This document shows positions 21,362 to 32,054 of a DNA stretch of 64,000 nucleotides, one piece after another (position 1 is the stretch's first letter; every line of letters starts with the position of its first letter). Source of the DNA: Aspidiotus rigidus (lineage: Eukaryota; Arthropoda; Insecta; Hemiptera; Diaspididae); assembly GCA_035079385.1 (NCBI GenBank), contig JAVHKY010000003.1, forward strand, positions 21,219,501 through 21,283,500, in the 5' to 3' direction. The translations under genes and the position numbers were made by a program. Below the pieces are notes generated by a model. That model was not told where the DNA came from. It saw nothing but the letters and a program-made list of their open reading frames with translations, and made no database searches.

Positions 21362-21710
21362 AAATTTTGACTTTCGAGCCATATATGATAGGAGAGGGAC
21401 TGGAAAAATGTCGACTCTCGAGCTATGTATGATACGAGGGGGACTTGGAGAAATTCCGACTCTCGAGCTACATATGATGTGAAAGGGACTTGGAAAATCG
21501 AGCTAGGTATCATATATAGCTGGAGATTCGAGAAAAATTTAGACTCTCAAACTATATTATACTAGGCTTATAGTAGGTCTAGGCCTTCTTTATACTAGCT
21601 TTAACTAGGTCGAGGCTTCCTTGAATTTTCAATACCATATTCCATTTGACTCATAAAACAGGTTCCCTGCGTTCCTCGTTGAACTTTGTTAAGGAAGCCG
21701 TCGTTTTTTT
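21362..21710 (+). mobile_element. HINE-1 right half, continuing from 18651
   Basis: Resumes with 'ttttgactttcgagcc', about three to four satellite units, the 'aggcttatagtaggtctaggcc' module and the right end (AAAACAGGTTCCCTGCG at about 21655, stem-loop to about 21705). Confidence 0.75.
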
Positions 21711-21711
21711 C

Positions 21712-21790
21712 CAAGTTTTTAGCTGGATGACGGACGGGGAACGGCAAATTTCTCAAAAAGCCCCCCATAAAATAGGTTCCCTGTTAAAAT
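21712..21790 (-). mobile_element. HINE-1 left-end fragment
   Basis: The minus strand reads AACAGGGAACCTATTTTATG, then GGGGGGCTTTTTGAGAAATT and CCGTCCGTCATCCAGC. Only the left end is present. Confidence 0.65.
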
Positions 21791-21799
21791 GAGCCAGTC

Positions 21800-22390
21800 A
21801 GTTTTTGTTATACTAGACCATCATTAGACCGAGGAGGGGAGTGAGCTACCCAAAAGCTAGTAGCTTGAATATTGTAAGCTGGAGTTATACTAGACAACGG
21901 AGCTACCTAAAAGCTATTAACCCAAAAGCTATTAGCTTGAAATCTTCCAAAGTAGACATACTAGACTAGACTATGCCCCCAAAAAGCTATTAGCTTGAAT
22001 GCTCTAAAGCTATTAGCTTGAAATATTTTGAAGGAGATTTCACTAGACTATTCCCCCAAAAAACCTAGACTTATACTAGGCTAGACTATGCTTCAGACGA
22101 AGGAAAGGGGCGAACGAGCGAAGCGAGTGAGCTATCCAAAATCTATTAGCGTGAATACCGTAAAGCTATTAGCTTAGAATATTTTAAAGTTTATTTTACT
22201 AGAGTATTCCCCAAAAAAACTATTTGCTTGAAATATTTCAAGTTCGACTCATACTGGACCAAAGAGGGGGGCGAACGAGCGGAGTGAGTGAGATATTCAA
22301 AAGCTTTTAGCTTGAAATATTCTACAGTAGATTTTTTCTAGACCAAACGCCCTAAAAGCTATCACCTTTAAACATTCCAAACTGGACCCT
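21800..22390. repeat. Degenerate tandem repeat with 'aaaagctattagcttgaa' words
   Basis: AAAGCTATTAGCTTGAA and close variants recur about ten times with 'tactagac' words between. The near-palindromic GCGAACGAGCGNAGCGAGTG occurs at about 22110 and 22270. Confidence 0.6.
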
Positions 22391-22529
22391 TAAGTGCAAC
22401 CACCCTGGTACATAATGTACTGAGGTATAGTACAGATGATGCAGATTGTTAAGCGTAGCAGTGTTCATCCTGAGTATTCCATTTACACGGCTGACGCTCA
22501 ACATCAAAATACTAGTTGTATATTGAGAA

Positions 22530-23100
22530 AGAGAAAGATACCCCGTGGGTGATTCAGAAATATGCGGTACACCCTGCGTCCGCGTGCGTCCGTGTTCTCA
22601 TATCATTCTAATACAACTGCGAAAGCCCAAAATATTATTATTTTTTATCAGACCTATGCTAAACCAAGACCGGGACCAAGAAAGAGGGCGAACGAGCGGA
22701 GCGAGTGAGCCCCACGAAAGTCGATACCTCAAAATATTACTCGTAAAGGCGATACCTCATATTTCTCGTAGAAGACTTAAATTTCTCATACCATTCCAAT
22801 ACAACAGCAGGTGATACCTCAAAATATTTCTCATAAAGGCGACACCTCATATTTCTCGTAGAAGACTTAAATTTCTCATACCATTGTAATACAACACCCA
22901 CAATAGGTGATACCTCAAAATATTTCTCATACAAGACTTATATGACGCCAAAATAGGTGAGGGGGTAAACGAGTAATATCTCACGAACACTTGACCTAGT
23001 AGAAGCCTAGACTAAAATATTTCGAGATGACTGATAAAATATAAAAGACATGAAACATGATTTTCATTTATTTGGCTGTGCCAGAAAATTTTTTCTACAA
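22530..23100. repeat. Dispersed repeat block shared with 53040-53400 and 53930
   Basis: Contains an 82-bp tandem unit ('gcgatacctcatatttctcgtagaagacttaaatttctcataccattccaatacaac', two to three copies, 22740-22930) and GCGAACGAGCGGAGCGAGTG (22687). It ends with a segment ending 'catttatttggctgtgccagaaaa'. The same modules occur inverted at 53040-53400. The start (ACCCCGTGGGTGATTCAGAA) matches, inverted, the minisatellite at 53560-53940. Confidence 0.65.
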
Positions 23101-24400
23101 AGTACTTACTTGATCTGAAGCTGTTTCAATCTTGAAGAGTATTATATATTTGTTTACAGCACAAATGATGACTGGTATCAATTTTTCAAATTGGAAACGT
23201 CGAGCACTTTTGAATGACTGCTTTTCAATCGTATACTATCAGCAAAGAAGTGACGTAAAATTGAAACAACACGTTACCAATTCTGCAGCACCTAAAAGAG
23301 CAATTTTTTGAAGAGTTTATTAGGTACCTATTGACCCATAAAAACAGAACTATGCCTTTTTACAATAAAACATATTATGCCAGTTTTTTTTTTTTTTTTT
23401 TTTTCTTTATTTAACAAGCATTGAAGCAACACTAATGGGCTATTTGCTTGATGTATAACATTATCAGTTAATTAGACAACTTATGTGAATATGGTAAGAT
23501 GAACGAAAAATGAAAAAGGGAAAAGTAAATCTTATTTTAAATGTAGGTATATCATAAATACCTATACCTATTATAGCCATGAAAAGGAAAAAAGAAAGAA
23601 TGTTTTTTTTGGAGAAGACATAATTACCTAGGTAGGTACCTATATTAAGAAAAAATGTTTTTGTTACAGCCTTGCGTTTTACATGTCAGGGTGATGAAAA
23701 TAATTTACAGAAAAACCGAGGAACAGAATCTTATTTCAAAAAATTTTATGTCGCTTGAAAATTACGTATTATCATTATTATTTTTTGTTGTTATTGTTGT
23801 TGTTGTTGTTGTTGTTGTTGATTTAGATTGCGTCCTGATAAAGCAATTTCTTCCTGATGTCTTTATAGAGCATCATTTATCATGACAGAGAGCTGACGAT
23901 ACATACCTACAACACAATAATGCGCATTGGGTGTTCAACATAAACGCGGTTCAACAGCTGTGAGTTTCTATTCTTCGGAAATAAGTTTTCAAACAGATTT
24001 CTGGAGTGACCCTACACAACGCCGATGACCACCAGCAAAACTTATATTTTATACGAAGCTGTACAATCATACACGAGTACGCGTAGATTGTCGAAATAGC
24101 GAAAGTTATATCAAGAAATTAATCACTTGATAGAATCACACTTCGAGATTACAGAGCTGAATTAAGTTATTATCAGAAGTCACGGGCTTTACGCAGAAGG
24201 TCTAAAACACTCAATACCTAAGAGTTATAGTTCTAACTTATGTAAGATTCTGCGTAAGCTTATGAGAACTATACTGACTTCATTTTTCAAACATTTTCGA
24301 TATCGATTCAATCATCTGGCGAAAAACCGTTAAAATTGAAATTTGTCTTTCACATGTTATCAAATGCAATAATTGAATTCTTCCGCGATTTTCCAAATTA
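23100..24400. other. Intergenic DNA, nothing recognised
   Basis: Includes T-runs (23383-23404) and a short (GTT)n microsatellite at 23785-23820. A hydrophobic open frame over the latter is an artefact. Confidence 0.55.
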
Positions 24401-24404
24401 CGCG

Positions 24405-25335
24405 GTTGGAAGGAGGGATACTCCAAAGAGTAAACATGTGTATCAAAAACCGCAAAAAGAGCAAAATACACCGCAAGCGCTTTTGGTTGAAAAACTATTA
24501 TCTTAACGAGACAAAAAAGCGACTGACCCAACGACGACCAAAACAAACGCCCAAAACAAATTAAACATCCAGTGGAATCAGAATTGAACTACTTAGCGAG
24601 TCATCGCGATGTGAATCACACAATTCAATCGCTTCATCATCACAGGAATAAGTAGTATACATATTTAGCACTGTGACATTGTCACTATTCAGATCACGAA
24701 TTATTTCCATATTTTAGAGCGCGATACGTTTAAAATATTCGAATTCTCCCCGTGGAGGACGACTTCCTACCCTTTTTTGAAACTGACAGTGGCGGATCTA
24801 GGGCGGTGCTAAGGAGCTATAGCACCCCCCCCCCCTCCTCCAGAAGAAAAAAAGTACGTTATAATAAGAGAGAAAGGAAAGAAAAAAAAGTCATGGTCAA
24901 ATTTAGCGTTAGCACCCCCTTTCATGAAATCCTAGATCCGCCCCTGACTGGTCCGTAAAGGCCGATTCTTCTACATTCCCTTTTTCTCACGCTTTCTTTG
25001 CTCGGCTACTCTAATTTTGAGCTGGCGACTGGTCTCCCCAATATGCAACCCTCACATTACATTCCACCCAATTCACTTCACTCTTCGTGACCGGCGGGAC
25101 AGAGTCTTTAACTCAAGTGATAAATAATCCTCTCACAGTAGTAAAGTTATGGGACGCAGGACGAAAGCGAAAGGGGCGTAGGACGTACACGACCGAACTG
25201 TAGGGAAAACTTCTCCAGAAATGGAAGCCTGATCCAGCACTTTTCACTATCACGGTTCAAATCGCGATGGAGGGAGGTCGCAAAATCAAGGTATCTCCTC
25301 CTGACCTTCCTACGACCCATGATCGGCATCTATAT
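24405..25335 (-). pseudogene. Second Penelope-like copy, 5'-truncated and interrupted
   Basis: Minus-strand blocks match the element at 10042-12112. They are a GRRKVRRRYLDFATSLHRDLNRDSEK segment (25320-25230), FLEKFSLQFGRV (about 25210), the tail 'aattcgtgatctgaatagtga' (about 24690), and the 3' end with AACCAAAAGCGCTTGCGG (about 24495) and GCGGTTTTTGATACACATG (about 24440). The GIY-YIG part is degraded, and a MITE interrupts it at 24787-24946. Confidence 0.75.
24787..24946. mobile_element. MITE with CAG...CTG ends
   Basis: Starts CAGTGGCGGATCTAGG and ends CCTAGATCCGCCCCTG, giving inverted repeats of 16 bp with one mismatch. A C-run and A-rich interior, no coding. Flanks show only a partial ACTG duplication. 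It resembles 38173-38342 and 55703-55877. Confidence 0.7.
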
Positions 25336-25339
25336 TTTT

Positions 25340-27070
25340 GAGAAAATACTGCTAAACGCCAAAAAACGCGATTTTTTTTTGCGAACAGCGCATCGATCTT
25401 ACGACCAAAATACCCCAGTACAATCAGAACCTACGATAAATTTACAATAGAATCACAGCCTCAAATTTCTATTTAACGCGATAGGTACACAAACCTTTGC
25501 AAATAGGGTAGCATTTTTTTTTTTTTTTTGTCTTTTATAGCGTTCTTATAATTATAAATAGCTGCCACGCATGCGTCAATTTGACGACGCGTTTACTTCA
25601 TTCATATTGCTGTAATCGAAAAAATACGAAAATATTTCTTTTTCGTAAATTTTATGTAGATTATTTTTGTACAGAAGTATTTGCCCTTTAAACCCCATAA
25701 TTTTTGAGAAAAATCGAAAAACGCAACAGAGTGCCAAATTCGAATCTTTTTAGAGAGGTTCCTGCAGGAGTGGGGGCGATCACTTGATAATGTTACCAAT
25801 GTTACCTTCAATGAATTCATTCCGCTTGATTTTTGCATACAGCACCATACGACCGTAGGTAGATGTAGTCCGCATCCTGATGTTTTTACTTGTGCTATCT
25901 TCTTCTTCTCTTGTTAGAGAATGACTCAGTTCATCAACCCGTAAAATTTGAACAAGCGAACTGGGAGTAGATGCAGATTCTTTCTACCCATTTTGCTCAA
26001 CCCTCTTTGTTTCGTCTCTCTCTGTTTTAATCGAATGTAATGAGACGGATAATAGAAAGAGGAAACGGCCAACGAATTAGTAAAATTCAACGACCATTCA
26101 GTGAACTCGAATAAACTTGAACGGCTATCAAAATGGCGAAAACAAGTATATTTGTGCCATTGGCCTTTCTTTCAATGAGAATAAGTCATTTCAATTTTTT
26201 TCACACGAATTAAACAATGATGCAGATGTACTAGAAACGCGCGCCAAATCATGAAACTATATGCGTAATATTTTCTAATAATTATATTTCATCCGCTACA
26301 AGTTACTTACGCCCCCGTCGACGGTTCTATATATGCAACTTCCCTTAGCTTGTACTCTTACAAATTATGCATACGAAAACATTTTAACGAGGTTTATTCT
26401 TGTCGAAACTAATTTGTATTGAATAGCACGAAAATTAATAGAATTTCATGGTTACCATAGCGATAGTAACTTACTTCTGATTAACGTTTTCATTGAAATT
26501 AAACTCTACCGCCACAATTTTTTCACACCATGTCACTATCTGACGCCCCAAGCCTGACCAAAATTAATTTCTTTCCTGTTTTTACACAATCTTAATCGGT
26601 CTCAATCAGAGATTGAATAGATGGTCGTTTTAGAGCAGTTATAAATTGACTCTTGAACATGATAAAGAATAAAAATTTTTCTCTTGTTCAGAGTAGCCGA
26701 GTAAAAAAGTCGACGGCGATGTTCCTGCCATGGAGGATTTCCAGCGGATCCTTAGAAACTGTGATTTTAGTAATCATAAATTTGTACTTCGTAACCTAAG
26801 AAAGAAAGAAAAACTAAAATACAATCGAGTTAACAATTCTCCATAGTGGGTGTTCCATCCCCAGATATTTTACTTCAATGAAACTAAAACGACGGAAAAC
26901 TATAAAAAGATTATTATATGTATATTATTTAAAATTCATGAAGTTATAGGAAATAAAAATATCACAGTTGTTAAAATGATAACGAGGAAAGTCTATAAAC
27001 TTATTACACTTGGAGTAGGATAGAGATATTCATGAACGATAATAAAAATCTGATTAACGTGAAAGAAATA
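25340..27070. other. Intergenic DNA downstream of the nischarin-like gene
   Basis: A T-run at about 25517. No exon recognised. The 3' UTR of the nischarin-like gene must lie in its right part, but I see no canonical AATAAA close to the stop. Confidence 0.45.
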
Positions 27071-27073
27071 TAA

Positions 27074-28504
27074 TCACGGCGAAGCTATCGGCGATTTCCC
27101 TTCGCGAACGACGGACAACGCTCTTAGAACGTTAGCTGTGTCGAGTTCTTTCTGCGAAGCTCTTTCATTATCTAAGCACAACTGTTTGGCTCGATCACCA
27201 AAATACTCAAATACTTTGACTCTATAATCGATTATAGTAGAGACAGGATTCCCCGTTAATACCAAATATTCCAAAGCTGGTAGAGAACTCACGTACTTGA
27301 TTTCTGACGACTCGTGAACCAAATTAGATCCCAAATTTAAGTCTTTCAACATATTCAGCCCGGTAAACGGCGAAAGCTTCTTTATCTTATTCTGCGATAA
27401 ATTCAACTGCACAATCGACTGCAATTTATCACTCAAGCATTCCATAATTGAGATATCGTTAGCGGACGTGCATAAATAGGTCAAGCGGGGTAACTTCCCA
27501 ATGTGCTCAAGTTTTTTAATTTGGTTTCCGTCCAAAGTTACATTTTGAAGATAAGGTGTCAGAGCGATGGTTTCATCGATACGCGTCAGTTCATTCCAGC
27601 TGAAATCGATCTTCTTCAATGATGACCAGATGTCTTCAATACTATCGTGAGTTTTATGAACTCTATCGCACAGCAATATATCAGAGAAATGCTTAATATT
27701 CGAATTGTAGGCAGTCAACGAGATCACTGTCTGCCTGACTGAACCGAAATCTTGAATGTTACTCAGTTGAACGTTGTATAGATATAAGTTCTGCAACGAT
27801 TTGAATATGGTAAGGTCGAAAGGCAAGTTATTATAAATCAAATTACTGGTACCAATGCTGGACCGACCGCCTCTTATGTATATGGTCTTCAGTTTACCAC
27901 AGAAGTCTAGAATGTGACTAAAATCATACTGGTTACTACAGACTTCACTGGGAAAACAGCATTTTTGGAGTCTTTCAGTGATCGCGTAAAGCTGTAAGAA
28001 AACATAATAAATAATCGAATTCATTGAAACGTTTAGTGAATGCTTTTACAGAAGTTCACTCACTTGCAGAGGGTTGAAAGTAAATTCTTGGGATTTATGG
28101 AGAATGATGTCACCTTCTCTATAGAACTTGACAGCCATTTCTTGTAAGATGTAGGTAATATCGTAATGATCAACTCCAAGAAATTTCAACAATACGATCG
28201 GCATAGCTCTCTGCAGGTACTTCAATACGTTGAGTAGATAGTTTTCCAAACTCATTTTACGGCTTTCGATGAAATTCGGATCGCGATTGCCGATCAACTT
28301 TTTCTGCGGTAAGGATTCTTTGGCGATACAATGATCATTCACGAGAACCTCGTGTAATTCGCCGAAATCTTTGTATCGATGAGAGACAGTCCAGGAAACC
28401 ATTCCTACTGTTACTTTGATCACGTAGTAAGTGACATTATCCTTTGTTTCATACGACGGAATGGTGACCGAAAAATTGTTATCGTTTTCTAGAAGACAAG
28501 CCAT
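27074..28504 (-). CDS. Nisch: Nischarin-like PX and leucine-rich-repeat protein
   Basis: Join of 28504-28064 and 27991-27074 on the minus strand; 452 residues. The start is ATG in good context (ACCATGG). An in-frame GTG five codons upstream is not a credible start. Residues about 10-120 form a phosphoinositide-binding PX domain (HRYKDFGELHEVL, LPQKKLIGN). Residue 148 onward reads LYAITERLQ, then FDLTIFKSL and about five leucine-rich repeats (about 205-400), ending DYRVKVFEYFGDRAKQLCLDNERASQKELD. This follows vertebrate nischarin (imidazoline receptor-like, an endosomal and integrin-binding scaffold) closely. The 72-bp intron has GTGAGT and TTACAG at phase 0. The protein stops shortly after the LRRs, lacking the long C-terminal region of the mammalian protein. 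It is divergent from the C7orf25 homologue. Confidence 0.95.
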
Positions 28505-29285
28505 GGTGGAATAACTCACCGCGAAGCTTGCTGAAACACAGAGAGAAAGAACAGGTCAATGTAAGACGTCTTGAAAACGAAACATCACTGAAAGTATTTT
28601 GGATAATAACAAGCGCCTTCGTATCTGATTAATGAAGCGCCAAGATTGACACGGCAATTTGAATATGTTTCAAACAATTTCTAGAATATGGAGTGAAGCG
28701 AATTTCGAACTATCGAATATCGATGAGTAATTACACTAACACTAACACATGAATAGAATAAAAACAAAACACCACTCGAGTGTTAGTATACCGACCGTGC
28801 GCTTTTTTTACCTAACGTACACAATGAACAGCTGATTCGTAGCTGATTGTAGTTGTAATGTAAAGCCTGCTTGTGGACACCACGGGCTTCATGAAATCGG
28901 TCTAAGTGACAGGCCAATAATCTGGAGGATTGCATCTCTTGCATTCGTGAGATAGAACTATTTTTCTAGACCGTTTTAAAATTTCTCCGACGTTCATTGT
29001 CGTTGGAAACGACTTTCCTAGACTTTCCGTTTTCCGTCTGGCAACATGAATGACTGTGAGGCTGCAATGCTGCACGAAGATTTTGATAAGATTAGAATAT
29101 GATAAGAGAGCTAGTCTCAGAATCGGAATATACCTAATTTATTATTTTCTTGTCTTCTTGAGTTGTACTCTTTTCTATTTCAAGTTACTTTAAATGAATA
29201 CATCCCTAAATTATTGCTTCACTTTGTACAATAAAGCTTAAAAATCTAATTTCAGTCCTCTCAGCAACCCTGTGGAAAATTTTAG
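28505..29285. promoter_or_regulatory. Divergent promoter region
   Basis: 780 bp separates the start codons of two oppositely transcribed conserved genes, so it must hold both promoters. 'ctaatttcag' at about 29242-29251, before the plus-strand ATG, could be the acceptor of a 5' UTR intron. No TATA box or factor site could be assigned. Confidence 0.5.
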
Positions 29286-31262
29286 ATGGAACCAGATATC
29301 GAAAATGCTATCTATGATTTAATATCTCGTAGTAAGCATATTCTTTCACTAGCTGATTGCCCTAAAGTCAATAGTATCGCAGGTATCAACAAATTTCGTA
29401 GAAAAGTAAAGAAAGAGTTGCTATTTCTCGAAGGGGTAATGGTCTGCTTCATATTTGATAACATCATTCTTGTGTCTATGTTCGTTCTACGTTTTTTACC
29501 CACTGATTCTTCTCTGTCGAGTAGTTGCTGCAACCAGGATGTTCACTCACGAGCGCTTATGTGAAATGCTCCAATTTGCAACATCTAGAAGCTTTGATCA
29601 CGTACGCTATCGAAATGCCAGATTGCGTATCGATTCTGCAAGGTTTCAAATATTCGGAATCCGGCTTTACGAAGAAGTTGATCGTTGATGTAGTTAGTCA
29701 CGGTGGGGCAAGGTGGAACAAAATAAGTGCTCGTAATCCCAAAGCATTAACATTGAATAGTTCCGGTAACTGGCATACTAACAATTCCACATCTCATTTT
29801 CGAGCTTTTCAAGGTAATGTACAATTAAAATTCTTTGCAGAAAATTGCGTCTTCGGTGTTCGTTCAGTATTGGACCAGGCTCAAGATTACCTAGAATGCG
29901 CGCAAGAGCATCCTTACTTGTTCCAAAATCCAGAGGTGAAGCTTGTCGAAGTTTTGTATGTTAATAGTCAGAATATTGAGTTGACTTCGGAAAGGCAAAC
30001 TGGCTTTCAAAAAAGAGAGAAAAAAATCGAGCAAAGAGTGGTATCTCTTTGAACGCTTGTGAATTTGACTCACCATCACTATGGAAACTCAATTCCTTCG
30101 TAGTTTCTGCTACAACATTAATTATTTTTTCATTTCAGATCGTCTTTCACTTCGCGTCTGGCATCGAATCTTCTTTATCGACCGATTTAAGAAATTTAGG
30201 TGTTCTTGTGAGTGGAGATATACTGGATGAATATGGACTGCCCATAATAGAGGAGTCATCTTCCTTGTCGTCTGATGATCGGTAAATACATATGAACTCT
30301 TCTAAACGTTTTATTCTCTCTGAATTCCTGTTTGTCTTTATCCTCCCTACGTGTTTGTGTCCCAGAACAAATTACGATGCTATAAATTTGGATGTGAGTT
30401 CAATGATGGCCTACGTTTCATCTTCAACCAATGGTGGATGCCACGCTAAAATCGATTCTATCGTTTTAGCTGGTCAAGCTAAACGAGAACAAAGTCATCA
30501 CGTTAAAGAAATGTTAGATAAGCTATTCGAGGGTTGGTTCTAACTCCTGAATAAATTATTTAGCCTAATTATTCTTAGTAATTATTAATCGTTATTCTTC
30601 ATTATTTTCAGGGAAAGAATTACTCTGTTGTCGCACTGCCGAAGAAGATTTCAAATCTATTCTTAAAACGATAGCTGGCCCCCACGAGAAATTACGAGCC
30701 GAAGAGTTTTTAAAACGGATAAAAATCGTACCCGACAATCTATCAGAAAGATCTAAAACGTTGAAGGTGAAAGGAAAAATTAAGAAGCGATCTGTGATAA
30801 TTTTTGGTACAGGAGATAGCTTGAAAATACCTACTGTATCGGCAAACGCTGGATTCGTTAGAGCTGCGCAACATCAGGTACACAATTTACCTATATTAAG
30901 TATAAATTTGTGAATTTGGTGAGTTGCAGGTCGTAGCTTTTCTTTCTCTGAATGTAGCTCCTAATCTCAGCCCATAAGTCAAGGTCTTTTCGAACTAATC
31001 AATCGATTTATGAATCGTCATCAGAAATTAATGTTTTGTTCTTTCCGGAACACGCAATTCCGATAAAATCGCGTTGAAGAGGTGGACAAAATTTCTAACT
31101 CTACTCTAGTTGATCCATCTCTATTTCTATAAATTGTTTTGAGATTTTATTCCTCTTTATTCTCAATCATTTCTTTACATCTTCTAGGGTGTTAACTTTG
31201 TCGCCATTCTTCATGAATCAAGAGCTTTGACTGAGGCAAAAGAGGTACGCGACGAAAATTGA
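29286..31262 (+). CDS. C7orf25: UPF0415 / C7orf25 homologue (DUF1308)
   Basis: Join of 29286-29435, 29525-29935, 30139-30281, 30366-30532, 30612-30877 and 31188-31262; 403 residues (human about 420). Every junction is GT-AG and the phases (0,0,2,1,0) keep the frame. Conserved family blocks are LxALxTYAIEM (about 70-80), VDVVSHGGARWxKxxARNPKAL (about 104-125), IVFHFASGIESSLS (188 on), IFGTGDSLK (354-362), NAGFVRAAxxQGVNFVAILHESRALTEAKE (370-399). The function of this eukaryotic family is not established, and no catalytic residue can be claimed. AATAAA lies at 31342-31347, 80 bp past the stop. It is divergent from nischarin and convergent with the carboxypeptidase. Confidence 0.95.
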
Positions 31263-31349
31263 AGTGATTCTTAATAATTCATGGGAACAAGGTATGGATT
31301 TTTTGTTCATTAGTTGTGAATATTTTTCGAGTACCTATGATAATAAAAG

Positions 31350-32050
31350 CATTTATTCCCGAGTAGGAGCGAAACAAACGGTGCTAAGTATATTTGGAGA
31401 TGTACCACTCAACAGTGAAAATTGAAGAGTCAGTTACGCACATTCGTCCAGTACACTGATTGGCGAGTTGCCGTGCGAGGTTTAGTCGTTCAGAATGACG
31501 AATCATCACTTAACAATCATATTATTATGAATTTGGAAATTTTACTGAATAGCCTCCTCCGTCTCATCCGATGAATAACGGACCTGAACTAAAACTCTTG
31601 AAATAATTTTGGGCTTGCAAACGAACACTTACTCGAGATCGTACTTTTTCCTTTTAAAAAAAGGAAATTCTGCTTAGTGTAGTATTATTTCCCTCTCTGT
31701 CTTTCTATCTGTACCTTTGGAAGTAATAATTCAGATTCTTACGTGGAAAATCCATCAATGTTTGTAGAAAAATTTTTCAAAATTCAAAGTTTACGTCCTC
31801 TGTTTTCATAAAATTACGAATTATTATACTTCTTTCCTAGTAGTCCGATGAGGCTAAGCCTTGAAATCGCCGTTGAGAATTTCTCGTACACCCATACTTC
31901 TTCTCCATCATAAATTGTGATATTCGAGTCCAGAGAATTATGTTAGTCCATGAATACGATATTATAATTATAGTCCTTCGTTGAATCGTTAGCGTACAAT
32001 TAGAACGTGACGTCATAGACCTAAGTATTTTAATTCGTAAGTTGGTTGAA
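31350..32050. other. Convergent intergenic region
   Basis: Lies between two convergent 3' ends. A minus-strand ATTAAA at 32028-32033 may be the carboxypeptidase polyadenylation signal. Nothing else recognised. Confidence 0.4.
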
Positions 32051-32054
32051 CATA

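Noticed and set aside
23655..23885. ORF with a hydrophobic poly-Val stretch, possible membrane protein
   Set aside because: The stretch comes from a (GTT)n microsatellite; no conservation or gene context.
29814..29840. Apparent 27-bp intron (GTAATG...TTTGCAG) in exon 2 of the C7orf25 homologue
   Set aside because: Too short for known insect introns, and the frame stays open through it. Kept as coding, though RNA data could confirm.
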